From assembly GCA_964645765.1 (NCBI GenBank), contig CAZYBE010000012.1, positions 1 through 64,000 on the forward strand: DNA of 64,000 nucleotides. Reading direction: 5' to 3'. Both the position numbers and the translations under genes were made by a program. Under the pieces are notes generated by a model. It ran no database searches and had not been told where the DNA came from. It was given only the letters and a program-made list of their open reading frames with translations. Below are positions 7,420-16,051 of the stretch, one piece after another (positions within the stretch are counted from its first letter, which is position 1; every line of letters begins with the position of its first letter). The DNA is from CAZGMN01 sp964645765 (lineage in GTDB: Bacteria; Acidobacteriota; Aminicenantia; Aminicenantales; Aminicenantaceae).

Positions 7420-8498
7420 TGGAAAAAATAAGCAAGAGGGACCGCCAACAGTACAGCACCAAAGTTAAGGAGGAATTTCCTGATACTCTTCAATTTGGAG
7501 ACAGAATCTTCAGGAAAAAACAATCAATGAGATATGGCGAAAACCCTGGCTACCCCGCAGCTTTTTATGCTGAAGCAGGGGCATCTGGGCCAAATATGGC
7601 ATCAATTGAAATCCTGCAGGAAGGAACAAAAGGACTGAGCTATATCAACGTCGCTGACATGGATTTGGGACAGAGGCTGGCCAAGAAACTAACTGAGATT
7701 TATGAAGAGAAACACATCTGCGTCTTGGTGAAACATGAAATCCCGAGCGGCGTGGCTATGGGAGACTCTCCAGAGGAGGCTTTTAAAAAAGCTTGGGATT
7801 GCGATTCCCTCTCCAACTTTGGAAGCGTTGATATCTTCAATTATACAATAACCAAAGAGCTATCAGAGCTTTTAATCGAGAAAGGAAGAAATGTTGAAGT
7901 TGTCTATGCTCCTCGTTTTTCACCCGAGGCTCTTGAAATTCTGACTGCAAAGCAGACCCTGAGAGTGGTCAAAATGGGAGCATTCCTTGATGTAAGAGCT
8001 ATGGACAGCGGAATGGAATTCAAAAGAGTTGCGGGCGGTCTTTTGATTCAAAAGAGGTTTGACTCAAGAATCACCTCGCTTGATGCTGTTGACATTGTCT
8101 CGAGAAAAAAGCCAACAAAAGAAGAAATTGAAGCTGCAATCTTTAACTGGAATGTGGCCTGCTTCACCCGCTCGAACGCTGTGGTCATCGGCAAGAATGA
8201 TAAAGTCCATGGCATTGGCTCAGGCCAGAGAAGCCGGATTGATGCCGCAGAAGAAGCCATTCGATACTCGAGGCGGGGATACGGGCCAGAGGGATGCGTC
8301 ATGGCTTCTGATGCTTTTATGCCTTTTCCTGATGTAATCGAGGTTGCAGCCAAAAACGGAATAACAGCCATCATCTACCCCCTGGGGTCGATCAGAGACC
8401 AGGAGGTCATTGATAGAGCTGACGACTTGAACCTGAGCATGATTATAACCAGGAGGCCTGGAGAAGCGGACAGTGAACGCTCTTTCCTCCACAGGTAG
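7419..8498 (+). CDS. Free-standing AICAR formyltransferase (PurV-type, lacks IMP cyclohydrolase domain)
   Basis: A 359-residue protein equivalent to the C-terminal AICARFT domain of PurH; it transfers a formyl group from 10-formyl-THF to AICAR. Motifs: QSMRYGENPGYPAAFY (35-50), the catalytic Lys105-His106 in VKHEIPSGVA, GSGQRSRIDAAEEA, GCVMASDAFMPFPD and the C-terminal AIIYPLGSIRDQEVIDRAD. The MGS-like IMP cyclohydrolase domain that normally precedes this (about 200 residues) is absent; only about 30 residues come before the RYGENP block. That missing activity is supplied by the PurO-like gene immediately upstream, with which it overlaps by one base. Stand-alone AICARFT proteins have been called PurV. 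Confidence 0.88.
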   Translation: MEKISKRDRQQYSTKVKEEFPDTLQFGDRIFRKKQSMRYGENPGYPAAFYAEAGASGPNMASIEILQEGTKGLSYINVADMDLGQRLAKKLTEIYEEKHICVLVKHEIPSGVAMGDSPEEAFKKAWDCDSLSNFGSVDIFNYTITKELSELLIEKGRNVEVVYAPRFSPEALEILTAKQTLRVVKMGAFLDVRAMDSGMEFKRVAGGLLIQKRFDSRITSLDAVDIVSRKKPTKEEIEAAIFNWNVACFTRSNAVVIGKNDKVHGIGSGQRSRIDAAEEAIRYSRRGYGPEGCVMASDAFMPFPDVIEVAAKNGITAIIYPLGSIRDQEVIDRADDLNLSMIITRRPGEADSERSFLHR

Positions 8499-8627
8499 TC
8501 AAAAATTACTGGCACATAAGATATAGCAAGGTTTTGCTTGGGAGGATAGGATAAGATTCAGGACGGATAGAGAACGAGTTGCCTTCTTAGACATCGGATA
8601 TTAGGCCGAGCCTTGACTTTAAAAAGC

Positions 8628-8652
8628 AAAAGGCTTAAATTAATGCCTTTTT
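8628..8652. terminator. Weak hairpin, possible terminator after the purine genes
   Basis: AAAAGGC (8628-8634) can pair with GCCTTTT (8645-8651), with a ten-base loop and U-rich 3' arm. The stem is AT-rich and short, so termination is uncertain. The remainder of the 241-base gap up to the malic-enzyme gene shows no other clear signal. Confidence 0.35.
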
Positions 8653-8739
8653 AAAATTGCGTGAAGTCGGACGGAATTTATTTTTTAAAGCTAATAATTT
8701 TATTAATAATTTACAGCAATCATTAAAAGGAGTCATAAA

Positions 8740-10092
8740 ATGAAACAAGTCACAGTGGAAGAGTTGTTAGCCAAAGCGCAGCAACCTTCCAAAGATGCTT
8801 TGCGCCTTCATCCTTTTTATAGGGGAAAAATTGAGGTCATTCCCAAATGCCGGATCACAAGTTTTAATGACTTTGCCATCTGGTACACTCCCGGCGTCGC
8901 GGCTGTCTGCAGGGAAATCCAGGGAGATAAAGAAAAAGTCTATGAGATGACCAACAAGTGGAATTTTGTGGCTGTGATCAGTGATGGGTCAAGAGTGCTG
9001 GGATTGGGCGACATCGGGCCTGAAGCAGGCTTGCCAGTCATGGAAGGAAAATCTCTGCTCTATAAGTACCTGGGCGGAGTTGATGCCTTCCCGCTCTGCC
9101 TCAACACAAAAGAGCCTGAAGAAATCATTCAGGCTGTCAAGTGGCTCCAGCCAACTTTTGGGGGAATCAACTTAGAAGATATCGCTCATCCCAAATGCTT
9201 TCATATCCTGGATACATTGAGAAGAGAGATGGAGATTCCTGTCTGGCATGATGACCAGCAGGGGACTGCCTGTGTGACTGTGGCGGGATTAATCAATGCC
9301 GTCAAGATTGTCGGGAAGAAGATGAAGGAGATCAAGGTTGCGCAGATCGGGGCAGGCGCAGCCAACATCGCAATCTCCAGGCTTATTGTTGTTGCCGGCG
9401 TCAAGCCTGAAAACATTGTTGCTGTTGATTCAAAAGGAATACTTCATAAAAACAGGGGAGACAGAGAGCTGTTGCAGACAAAATACAAGGAAAAGTGGCA
9501 CCTCTGTGAGACAACGAACCCCAAAGGAATCAAGGGAGATATCCCGGAAGCGATGAAGGGTGCTGATGTTGTTATTTCTGCATCAAAACCTGGCCCTGGG
9601 GTAATCAAAAAAGAATGGGTCAAGAGCATGGCCAAGGATGCAATCGTCTTCGCCGAGGCAAATCCTGTCCCTGAAATCTGGCCTTGGGAAGCAAAGGAAG
9701 CCGGAGCAAAGATTATTGCTACAGGCCGCTCGGATTTTCCCAACCAGGTCAACAACTCCCTCGGATTCCCAGGAATCTTCAGAGGAGCTCTGGATATAAG
9801 GGCAACAAAAATAACAGACGAAATGTGCATTGAAGCCGCAAAGGAGCTGGCTAAAGTTGCTGAAGACCATGGAATAAGCGAAGATTACATCATTCCTAAC
9901 ATGGACCAGTGGGAGGTTTTCCCCAGAGAAGCTGTCGCCGTAGGGACAAAGGGAATTGAGCAGGCTGTAGCCCGGATTAAGGCGCCTGCCCAGGAGAGAT
10001 TCAAAAGAGCTGAGGAAATTATCAAAAAATCTCGAGAAGAAGTTCAGCTCCTGATGAAAGAAGGGTTTATCATCGACCCTGACAACAAATAG
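8740..10092 (+). CDS. NAD(P)-dependent malic enzyme
   Basis: A 450-residue bacterial-type malic enzyme, which decarboxylates malate to pyruvate with reduction of NAD(P). Visible: YTPGVAAVCREI in the malate-binding N-terminal domain, SDGSRVLGLGDIGPEAGLPV, the metal-binding stretch HDDQQGTACVTVAG, and a Rossmann motif GAGAANIAI near 208. Later blocks FAEANPVPEIWP and GRSDFPNQVNNSLGFPGIFRGALD are typical. It lacks the C-terminal phosphotransacetylase domain found in long versions. An AAAAGGAGT site precedes the ATG. It is likely monocistronic and links C4 acids to pyruvate in an amino-acid-fermenting metabolism (inference). Confidence 0.93.
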   Translation: MKQVTVEELLAKAQQPSKDALRLHPFYRGKIEVIPKCRITSFNDFAIWYTPGVAAVCREIQGDKEKVYEMTNKWNFVAVISDGSRVLGLGDIGPEAGLPVMEGKSLLYKYLGGVDAFPLCLNTKEPEEIIQAVKWLQPTFGGINLEDIAHPKCFHILDTLRREMEIPVWHDDQQGTACVTVAGLINAVKIVGKKMKEIKVAQIGAGAANIAISRLIVVAGVKPENIVAVDSKGILHKNRGDRELLQTKYKEKWHLCETTNPKGIKGDIPEAMKGADVVISASKPGPGVIKKEWVKSMAKDAIVFAEANPVPEIWPWEAKEAGAKIIATGRSDFPNQVNNSLGFPGIFRGALDIRATKITDEMCIEAAKELAKVAEDHGISEDYIIPNMDQWEVFPREAVAVGTKGIEQAVARIKAPAQERFKRAEEIIKKSREEVQLLMKEGFIIDPDNK

Positions 10093-10182
10093 CAGGAAAA
10101 AAGCGTTTCCAGGTCGAAAAAAGGCACAGACCGAGAAAATTAGTATCTAAAGCAAAAGTCTAAGCAGGATTAGTTCAAAAAC

Positions 10183-10200
10183 TTGCCATTTTTGTGGCAA
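10183..10200. promoter_or_regulatory. Short inverted repeat upstream of dnaK
   Basis: TTGCCA (10183-10188) and TGGCAA (10195-10200) form a 6-bp inverted repeat with a six-base spacer, about 47 bases upstream of the dnaK -35 box. It could bind a regulator or be chance. No known heat-shock operator matches it. Confidence 0.25.
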
Positions 10201-10246
10201 TTGCACAAATTTTATAAACTAAATCCTATTTAAAAATAAATAAATT

Positions 10247-10276
10247 GTTGACAAAATGATACTCAAGTTTTATATT
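10247..10276 (+). promoter_or_regulatory. dnaK promoter with overlapping HAIR-like HspR operator
   Basis: TTGACA (10248-10253) and TATATT (10271-10276) are 17 bases apart, a good sigma-70 promoter. Overlying it, GTTGACA (10247-10253), a 7-base spacer and ACTCAAG (10261-10267) match the HspR consensus CTTGAGT-N7-ACTCAAG exactly on the right arm and in four of seven positions on the left. The left arm coincides with the -35 box, so HspR binding would block polymerase. The operon it drives encodes HspR itself, giving autoregulation. Confidence 0.65.
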
Positions 10277-10304
10277 ATACTAAGACTAAGATAGGAGGAA
10301 AGAA

Positions 10305-12227
10305 ATGGCAAAAACAATCGGTATTGACCTCGGAACAACAAATTCTGTGGTGGCAATAGTCGAAGGTGACCAGCCTGTAATTATCGCTAACGAAGAAGGA
10401 GGACGGACAACTCCTTCTGTTGTCGGCTTTACTGAAAAAGGCGAAAGGCTTGTCGGTCAGGTTGCCAAGAGACAGCGCGTCACCAACCCCGAGAACACTG
10501 TCTATTCTATAAAAAGATTCATGGGTCGCCGCTATGACGAGGTTACCCAAGAGATCAAACAGGTCCCTTTTAAAGTCACCAAAGCGCCTAATGGAGATGT
10601 GAGAGTCGAGGTTTTAGGAAATAAATTTTCCCCGCCTGAGATATCAGCTCTCATCCTTCAGAAATTGAAGAAAGCAGCAGAGGATTATCTTGGAGAAAAA
10701 GTGGAAAAAGCCGTGATCACTGTCCCTGCCTACTTCAACGACAGCCAGCGCAAAGCAACCAAGGATGCCGGCGTGATCGCAGGTCTTCAGGTTGAACGAA
10801 TCATCAACGAGCCTACGGCAGCAGCTTTAGCCTATGGAATGGATAAGAAGAAAGATGAAGTTATTGCTGTTTATGATTTTGGAGGAGGAACGTTCGATAT
10901 TTCCATCCTTGAGGTAGGTGAGGGTGTGGTCGAGGTTAAAGCAACAAACGGCGATACACATTTGGGCGGAGATGACATCGACCAGTTGGTGCAGGACTGG
11001 CTTGTGGCAGAATTTAAAAAAGAGTCAGGAATAGACCTCTCCAAGGATAAGATGGCTCTGCAGAGGCTAAAAGAAGCCGCTGAAAAAGCAAAAATGGAGC
11101 TATCCACGACTCTTGAAGCTGAAATCAATCTTCCCTTTATTACTGCTGATGCTTCAGGGCCAAAACACCTGTTGATGAAGCTCACCAGGGCTAAATTGGA
11201 GCAGTTGATGGCCGACCTCATTCAAAGGAGCGTCCCGCCCTGCACACAGGCCATGGCTGATGCTGGGCTGAAGCCTGAAGACATTGATGAAGTTATTCTT
11301 GTTGGAGGCTCGACTCGAATTCCCAAGGTGCAGGAGCTAGTCAGAAATCTTTTCGGAAAAGAACCCCATAAGGGAGTCAACCCTGACGAGGTTGTGGCTG
11401 CCGGAGCTGCAATCCAGGGAGCTGTTTTGAGTGGAGAGGTCAGGGATATCCTCCTTCTGGATGTGACTCCTCTGACCCTTGGCATCGAAACCCTTGGCGG
11501 CGTGTTCACCAAGATGATTGCCCGCAACACAACAATTCCTACCAGAAAAACAGAAATATTCTCCACAGCCGCTGATGATCAGCCTAGCGTAGAAATTCAT
11601 GTCCTTCAGGGCGAAAGAGAAATGGCTGCGAACAACAGGACACTGGGCAGGTTCCATCTGGATGGCATTCCACCTGCTCCTCGTGGCATCCCCAAGGTTG
11701 AAGTCACGTTTGATATCGACGCTAATGGAATTCTCCATGTATCGGCCAAGGACCTGGGCACAGGAAAACAACAAGCCATCACCATCACCGGACACAGCGG
11801 TCTCGATGAGAAGGAGATAGAGCAGATGGTCAGGGAGGCAGAGGCCCATTCTGAAGAGGATAAAAAGAGAAGAGAGGTCGTTGAGGCCAAGAACCAGGCT
11901 GACCAGCTCGTCTACAGCATAGAAAAATTACTGAGGGAAAACAAAGAGAAGATTCCTGCCCAGGAGGCAAGCCGCGTCCAGGCTGAAATCGAGAACACTA
12001 AAAGAGCTATCGAGAGCGAGAATGTCCAGCAGATAAGGCAGGCCATAGATTCTCTTTCAAGGGCTTCCCATAAATTGACGGAGATGATGTACCAGCAAGC
12101 CGGCCAGCAGCAAGCCCAGCAGACTGGAACGAGAAGCCAAAGAGGAGGGCAGCAGGCCTCTTCACAAGGTTCAGAAGAAGAAGAAGTTATCGATGCTGAA
12201 GTTGTTGATGAAGACAAGAAGAATTAA
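10305..12227 (+). CDS. dnaK: Hsp70 chaperone DnaK (full length)
   Basis: A 640-residue DnaK with an N-terminal ATPase domain (IGIDLGTTNSVVAI, VYDFGGGTFDISI, GGSTRIPKVQ), the linker DILLLDVTPLTLGIE near 385-400, a beta-sandwich substrate domain and a full helical lid, ending in the acidic tail EEEEVIDAEVVDEDKKN. It refolds proteins with DnaJ and GrpE. ATAGGAGG lies seven bases before the ATG. It is the first gene of dnaK-dnaJ-hspR-sigma-dnaC-like; GrpE for this system is encoded elsewhere, in the second chaperone operon at 45.6 kb. A second, shorter DnaK is at 46263-47831. Confidence 0.98.
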   Translation: MAKTIGIDLGTTNSVVAIVEGDQPVIIANEEGGRTTPSVVGFTEKGERLVGQVAKRQRVTNPENTVYSIKRFMGRRYDEVTQEIKQVPFKVTKAPNGDVRVEVLGNKFSPPEISALILQKLKKAAEDYLGEKVEKAVITVPAYFNDSQRKATKDAGVIAGLQVERIINEPTAAALAYGMDKKKDEVIAVYDFGGGTFDISILEVGEGVVEVKATNGDTHLGGDDIDQLVQDWLVAEFKKESGIDLSKDKMALQRLKEAAEKAKMELSTTLEAEINLPFITADASGPKHLLMKLTRAKLEQLMADLIQRSVPPCTQAMADAGLKPEDIDEVILVGGSTRIPKVQELVRNLFGKEPHKGVNPDEVVAAGAAIQGAVLSGEVRDILLLDVTPLTLGIETLGGVFTKMIARNTTIPTRKTEIFSTAADDQPSVEIHVLQGEREMAANNRTLGRFHLDGIPPAPRGIPKVEVTFDIDANGILHVSAKDLGTGKQQAITITGHSGLDEKEIEQMVREAEAHSEEDKKRREVVEAKNQADQLVYSIEKLLRENKEKIPAQEASRVQAEIENTKRAIESENVQQIRQAIDSLSRASHKLTEMMYQQAGQQQAQQTGTRSQRGGQQASSQGSEEEEVIDAEVVDEDKKN

Positions 12228-12292
12228 TCCCTACTGAGCTTTGAGCGAAGATTGCAACCCTGAAGGCAGGGCTGTTTGATATAGGCTCGAGG

Positions 12293-13396
12293 ATGGCTAA
12301 AGACTATTACCAGATATTAGGAGTTGACCATAAGGCGACTTTAGCCGAAATAAAGAAGGCCTATAGAAAGCTTGCTCGAAAATACCACCCTGACCTCAAT
12401 CCAGGGGATAAAACAGCCGAAGCAAAGTTCAAAGAAATCCAAGAAGCCTATTCAGTCTTGAGCGACCCCAAGAAAAGAAGTCAATACGACCAGTTTGGCT
12501 TTGTTGGGGACAGACCCTCAGAAGGAGACTACCAGACATATTCCTCTGGCTTTGAAGGCTTTGACTTTTCTGACCTTGGGACTTCCTCGTTTAGAGACAT
12601 CTTTGAGAATCTTTTCGGCACAGGAGCCAGGCCCGAACGGCAGAGAGAAGAGAGAGGTGAAGATCTCCTTTATACAATGAAAGTCGGCTTCCTGGACGCC
12701 ATCCATGGCCTGAAAACAAGAATAAAGCTGACTCGGCAGGTTTCCTGTCCCACCTGCCTGGGAACTGGCTACGTTCAAACTGGAGGACAGCGCATCTGTC
12801 CAGTCTGCGGAGGAAGCGGGCGCACGACTACACAAAAAGGATCTATGAGATTCATCTCGACCTGCACCTCATGCGGAGGAACAGGAAGGATTAGCGGACA
12901 GCAATGTTCCACGTGCTATGGAGAGGGCCTTGTCCAGAAAACTGAGCTGATAAGCGTCAGGATTCCGGGTGGTGTTGACAACGGCTCAAAAGTCCGGATT
13001 CCAGGCAGAGGTAATGCGGGAAGAAACGGAGGTCCTTCTGGAGATTTGTTCATCACGATTGAAGTCGACTCCCATCCAGTCTTCAAGAGAGAGGGGTCGA
13101 ACATTTATGTTAAAATCCCGATCACAGTTCCAGAGGCAACTCTCGGGGCAAAAATTGATGTCCCCACTCTCTATGGCCAGGCGATGATAAAGGTTCCTCC
13201 GGGGACAAAGTCAGGTCAAAAATTCAGGCTCAGGGACAAAGGTGCTCCCATCCCAGGGAAAAAAGCTCGAGGCGATCAGTTTGTCGAGGTTTCGATCGTG
13301 CCCCCGCCGTTTAATGATGAAAGAATCAGGGAAATGATGAGAGAATTGCAGAAACTCTCTAATCAGAACCCAAGGGAAAAGATGGGGGTTTATTAA
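12293..13396 (+). CDS. dnaJ: Hsp40 co-chaperone DnaJ (copy 1)
   Basis: A 367-residue type I DnaJ: a J domain with HPD in KYHPDLNPG, a Gly/Phe-rich segment, four zinc-finger motifs (CPTCLGTG, CPVCGGSG, CTSCGGTG, CSTCYGEG) and the C-terminal substrate-binding barrels. It stimulates DnaK ATPase and delivers clients. It follows dnaK by 65 bases; that gap includes a small CCCTG/CAGGG stem, and a GAGG sits directly against the ATG, an unusually close ribosome site. The next gene, hspR, starts two bases after the stop. Confidence 0.97.
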   Translation: MAKDYYQILGVDHKATLAEIKKAYRKLARKYHPDLNPGDKTAEAKFKEIQEAYSVLSDPKKRSQYDQFGFVGDRPSEGDYQTYSSGFEGFDFSDLGTSSFRDIFENLFGTGARPERQREERGEDLLYTMKVGFLDAIHGLKTRIKLTRQVSCPTCLGTGYVQTGGQRICPVCGGSGRTTTQKGSMRFISTCTSCGGTGRISGQQCSTCYGEGLVQKTELISVRIPGGVDNGSKVRIPGRGNAGRNGGPSGDLFITIEVDSHPVFKREGSNIYVKIPITVPEATLGAKIDVPTLYGQAMIKVPPGTKSGQKFRLRDKGAPIPGKKARGDQFVEVSIVPPPFNDERIREMMRELQKLSNQNPREKMGVY

Positions 13397-13397
13397 A

Positions 13398-13820
13398 ATG
13401 AAAGATAGAAAGGATAAAAAGGAAAAAAAAGGCCCAAAAAATTTCTACCATATAAGCAGTGTTTCAAGGATGTTTAACATCCATCCGCAAACGCTCAGGC
13501 TCTATGAGAGAGAAGGATTGTTAAGCCCCTCTCGAAGCGAGGGAAACACCCGGCTCTACACTGAAGAAGACTTGAAGCAACTCCGAATCATCATCAACTT
13601 GACTCGTGAATTGGGAGTCAACCTGGCTGGCGTGGAAGCGATTCTTAACATGAGAAAAAGAATAGAACAGATTGAAGCAGAGATTAACATGTTGCTGGAG
13701 TATATAAAAAAAGAATTTTTTGAAGGCAGAGAACATGAATTTGAGGCTAAGAGAAAGGGGTTGGTTCGTATCAGCCCGGCTAAAATCATAAGAATAGAGA
13801 AAGAGAATGTGAACGAATGA
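13398..13820 (+). CDS. hspR: MerR-family heat-shock repressor HspR
   Basis: A 140-residue MerR-type regulator. After a very basic N-terminus (residues 1-15) comes the winged helix: YHISSVSRMFNIHPQTLRLYERE, then GLLSPSRSEGNTRLYTEEDLKQL, followed by a coiled-coil helix near 90-115. In actinobacteria, Helicobacter and Deinococcus, HspR sits in dnaK operons and represses them at HAIR sites with DnaK as co-repressor. The gene order dnaK-dnaJ-hspR and the HAIR-like site at 10247-10267 both support this. It overlaps the following sigma-factor gene by four bases (ATGA), so the two are probably translationally coupled. Confidence 0.88.
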   Translation: MKDRKDKKEKKGPKNFYHISSVSRMFNIHPQTLRLYEREGLLSPSRSEGNTRLYTEEDLKQLRIIINLTRELGVNLAGVEAILNMRKRIEQIEAEINMLLEYIKKEFFEGREHEFEAKRKGLVRISPAKIIRIEKENVNE

Positions 13821-14665
13821 GGGATGATTTCACAGACTATTTTGAATCGAAGAATTTGAGGTCCTATCTTGGCCAGATATCAAAATTCTCAATTCTCTCT
13901 CAAGATGAGGAGAGAAAGCTGGGCGAGCTTATTCACAAAGGCGATAAAAATGCCCTCAAAAAATTAATAGAAGCGAACCTCAAATTTGTCGTCTCCTTTG
14001 TCAAAAAATACAGAGGGATGGGATTAAGTCTCTTCGACTTGATCAACGAGGGCAACCTGGGGCTTATCGAAGCCGCCAAACGTTTTGACCCAAAGAGAAA
14101 CGTCAAGTTTATATCCTATGCTGTGTGGTGGATCAGGCAGGCCATCATCCATGCCCTGACCCATTATTCACGCGCTTATTTCATTCCCCAGAGATTGTCT
14201 GACAAAATATCAGAGATGAAGAAGAAAACGGCTGAGCTTAAAGCTGAGCTGGAAAGAGACCCGATGCGGGAAGAAATCGCCAAAAGAATGAGGATAACCG
14301 TTGAGGAGGTTGAGGACCTTGAGGAGTTGGATAAAAAGGAATTTTCTTTTAGCGATAAATTCGGCGATGAGAGTCTGGAAGTCGAGGATAGAATAAAAGA
14401 CGAGCTTGCGCCCTCTGTTGAATACCAAATTGTCAAAAACTCCATCCAACAGCAGATCAGGGCGCTTTTAGATGAATTGGATGAAAAAGAGGCACTTGTG
14501 TTAAAATTGAGATTTGGATTGGATGACGATCAGCCCCAGACTCTTCAGGAAATTGGAAACAAACTGAATTTAAGCAGAGAACGAATTAGGCAGATCGAGA
14601 AAAAAGCTATGAGAAAATTAGCTCGTTCCAATAAGCTTCAACAACTGAAAGGGTATTTAAACTGA
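13817..14665 (+). CDS. Sigma-70 family RNA polymerase sigma factor (group 2/RpoH-like)
   Basis: A 282-residue sigma factor with regions 1.2 to 4.2 but no region 1.1: SYLGQISKFSILSQDEE (1.2), NLKFVVSFVKKYRGMGLSLF and DLINEGNLGLIEAAKRFD (2.1-2.2), KFISYAVWWIRQAI (2.3-2.4), and LQEIGNKLNLSRERIRQIE (4.2). Length and layout fit RpoH, RpoS or other alternative sigmas; the exact type cannot be told by eye. It overlaps hspR by four bases inside the HspR-autoregulated operon, so heat-shock release of HspR would also raise this sigma factor. It overlaps the next gene by one base. Confidence 0.9.
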   Translation: MRDDFTDYFESKNLRSYLGQISKFSILSQDEERKLGELIHKGDKNALKKLIEANLKFVVSFVKKYRGMGLSLFDLINEGNLGLIEAAKRFDPKRNVKFISYAVWWIRQAIIHALTHYSRAYFIPQRLSDKISEMKKKTAELKAELERDPMREEIAKRMRITVEEVEDLEELDKKEFSFSDKFGDESLEVEDRIKDELAPSVEYQIVKNSIQQQIRALLDELDEKEALVLKLRFGLDDDQPQTLQEIGNKLNLSRERIRQIEKKAMRKLARSNKLQQLKGYLN

Positions 14666-15426
14666 TGGCTGAGAATCCGTGTCCATTATGCCAGGGTTCA
14701 GGATGGGTATTAGAAGTTTCTAAAGAAAAGGCTCTGGCCAAGCGGTGCAAATGCTACATTGAACGGCAAACTGAGGTTCTTTTCGAACAAGCAAATATTC
14801 CAAAAAGATACCAAAACTGTACGCTAAAGAATTTTGAGGTCCACAACGATTCTCACCGAGATGCGCTGAAAATCTCCAAACAATTTATGAAGAATTACCC
14901 GGTCCAGGATGTGGGTCTTCTTTTTATCGGGCCTTGCGGAGTAGGGAAGACGCATCTGGCTGTGGCCATCATCCAGGAACTCATTCTGAAAAAGAATATC
15001 CGCTGCGCTTTTTACGACTTTAGGGAGCTGATTCGTGATATCCAGAATACATTCACTCCAGATTCATCTCTCTCCGAGTCAGAAGTGCTGGAGCCTGTGT
15101 TTATGAGTGAAGTCCTGGTTCTGGATGAACTGGGTGCAAAGAGGACCACGGCCTGGGTTGAAGAGACAATTTTTTACATAATAAATCAACGTTACAACAA
15201 CAAGAAATTGACAATCTTAACCTCCAACTACTTGGATAGCGCCGAGGAAGAAGACACAAGGCAATCCTATTTTAAGAAAACCGACTTCATCAAAAAGGGG
15301 GAAGACTCTCTCGTTGACAGGATTGGAGTCCGTTTAAGGTCAAGACTCTATGAGATGTGCAAGATCGTCGAGATGTGGGGAGATGACTACCGCAAGAAAA
15401 TCAAGCAAGCTGGATATCGCTTTTAG
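14665..15426 (+). CDS. DnaC/IstB-like AAA+ ATPase with N-terminal zinc motif
   Basis: A 253-residue P-loop ATPase of the DnaC/DnaI helicase-loader type. The N-terminus has a putative zinc site (Cys6, Cys9, Cys28, Cys30). Walker A is GPCGVGKTHL near 89-98, Walker B is VLVLDELGAKR, and sensor 1 is LTILTSNY. DnaI/DnaC proteins load DnaB helicase at origins or restart sites; IstB relatives serve transposition, but no transposase is near. It begins with a one-base overlap (TGATG) with the sigma factor, so a helicase-loader-like protein is co-expressed with the HspR heat-shock operon. Confidence 0.83.
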   Translation: MAENPCPLCQGSGWVLEVSKEKALAKRCKCYIERQTEVLFEQANIPKRYQNCTLKNFEVHNDSHRDALKISKQFMKNYPVQDVGLLFIGPCGVGKTHLAVAIIQELILKKNIRCAFYDFRELIRDIQNTFTPDSSLSESEVLEPVFMSEVLVLDELGAKRTTAWVEETIFYIINQRYNNKKLTILTSNYLDSAEEEDTRQSYFKKTDFIKKGEDSLVDRIGVRLRSRLYEMCKIVEMWGDDYRKKIKQAGYRF

Positions 15427-15569
15427 GTCAAGTCTGCGCTAAGCCTCATCCTTTTTTCTTTGCTAAGAATCAGGGAGATTCAGGGGCATTGACCATGTCC
15501 AAGGTCAGCCGTCTAAAACTGACAGACGTTGATATTCTCAGCAGATAATGATAAATTATTGAACCTCAC

Positions 15570-15645
15570 TCCTCGGTAGCTCAATCGGCAGAGCGCGTGG
15601 CTGTTAACCACAGGGTTGCAGGTTCGAGTCCTGCCCGAGGAGCCA
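15570..15645 (+). tRNA. tRNA-Asn (GUU), CCA encoded
   Basis: A complete cloverleaf: acceptor arm TCCTCGG/CCGAGGA, anticodon loop CTGTTAA giving anticodon GUU, T-arm GCAGGTTCGAGTCCTGC, discriminator G and an encoded CCA at 15643-15645. A run of eight Ts follows at once and could end transcription. Confidence 0.95.
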
Positions 15646-15805
15646 TTTTTTTTCTTTTAAATCTTAATCGCTTTTAGCCCTCGTACTAATTAACTCATAC
15701 GTCTCTAAAATCTGCCACACAGGAATAAGCTTTTTATTCAATTTAAGCCCAATTTATTCGACTAACTAAGCGGTTAGGAAAGTGGCAGAGGGCGAAGGAG
15801 GGCTC

Positions 15806-16051
15806 ATGGACAAAAAATTCTTCCTCAGAGGATATAGAGAAAACGCATCATATCCAACTCTCTATGATTCCGAGCCTTATCCCCTAAGAGATGCGATCGA
15901 TAAAGCAAAAGAATACTTTGGAAAACTCGCAGTCCTCAGTAAGATCATCCTCTTTGAGCAACCGGATGGCAATGGAGACCCTGGAACAATCATACTGACC
16001 AAAAAAATAGCGATGACCTCAGACACTAGTGACCGTTCGGATAGCAAATAA
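15806..16051 (+). CDS. Small hypothetical protein (81 aa)
   Basis: The ATG at 15806 has GGAGGG eight bases upstream; an in-frame GTG at 15782 lacks a site and is not preferred. The product is soluble, starts MDKKFFLRGYRENASYP, and has a predicted amphipathic helix (LRDAIDKAKEYFGKLAVLSKI) followed by a strand and a Ser/Asp-rich tail with SDTSDRSDSK. I recognise no family. It stands alone between tRNA-Asn and the outer-membrane-type gene, with its own good ribosome site, so it is probably real. Confidence 0.5.
   Translation: MDKKFFLRGYRENASYPTLYDSEPYPLRDAIDKAKEYFGKLAVLSKIILFEQPDGNGDPGTIILTKKIAMTSDTSDRSDSK

Noticed and set aside
14665..15426. The DnaC-like ATPase as an IstB transposition helper
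   Set aside because: No IstA-type transposase or inverted terminal repeats are near, and it overlaps the sigma gene in a housekeeping-type operon.
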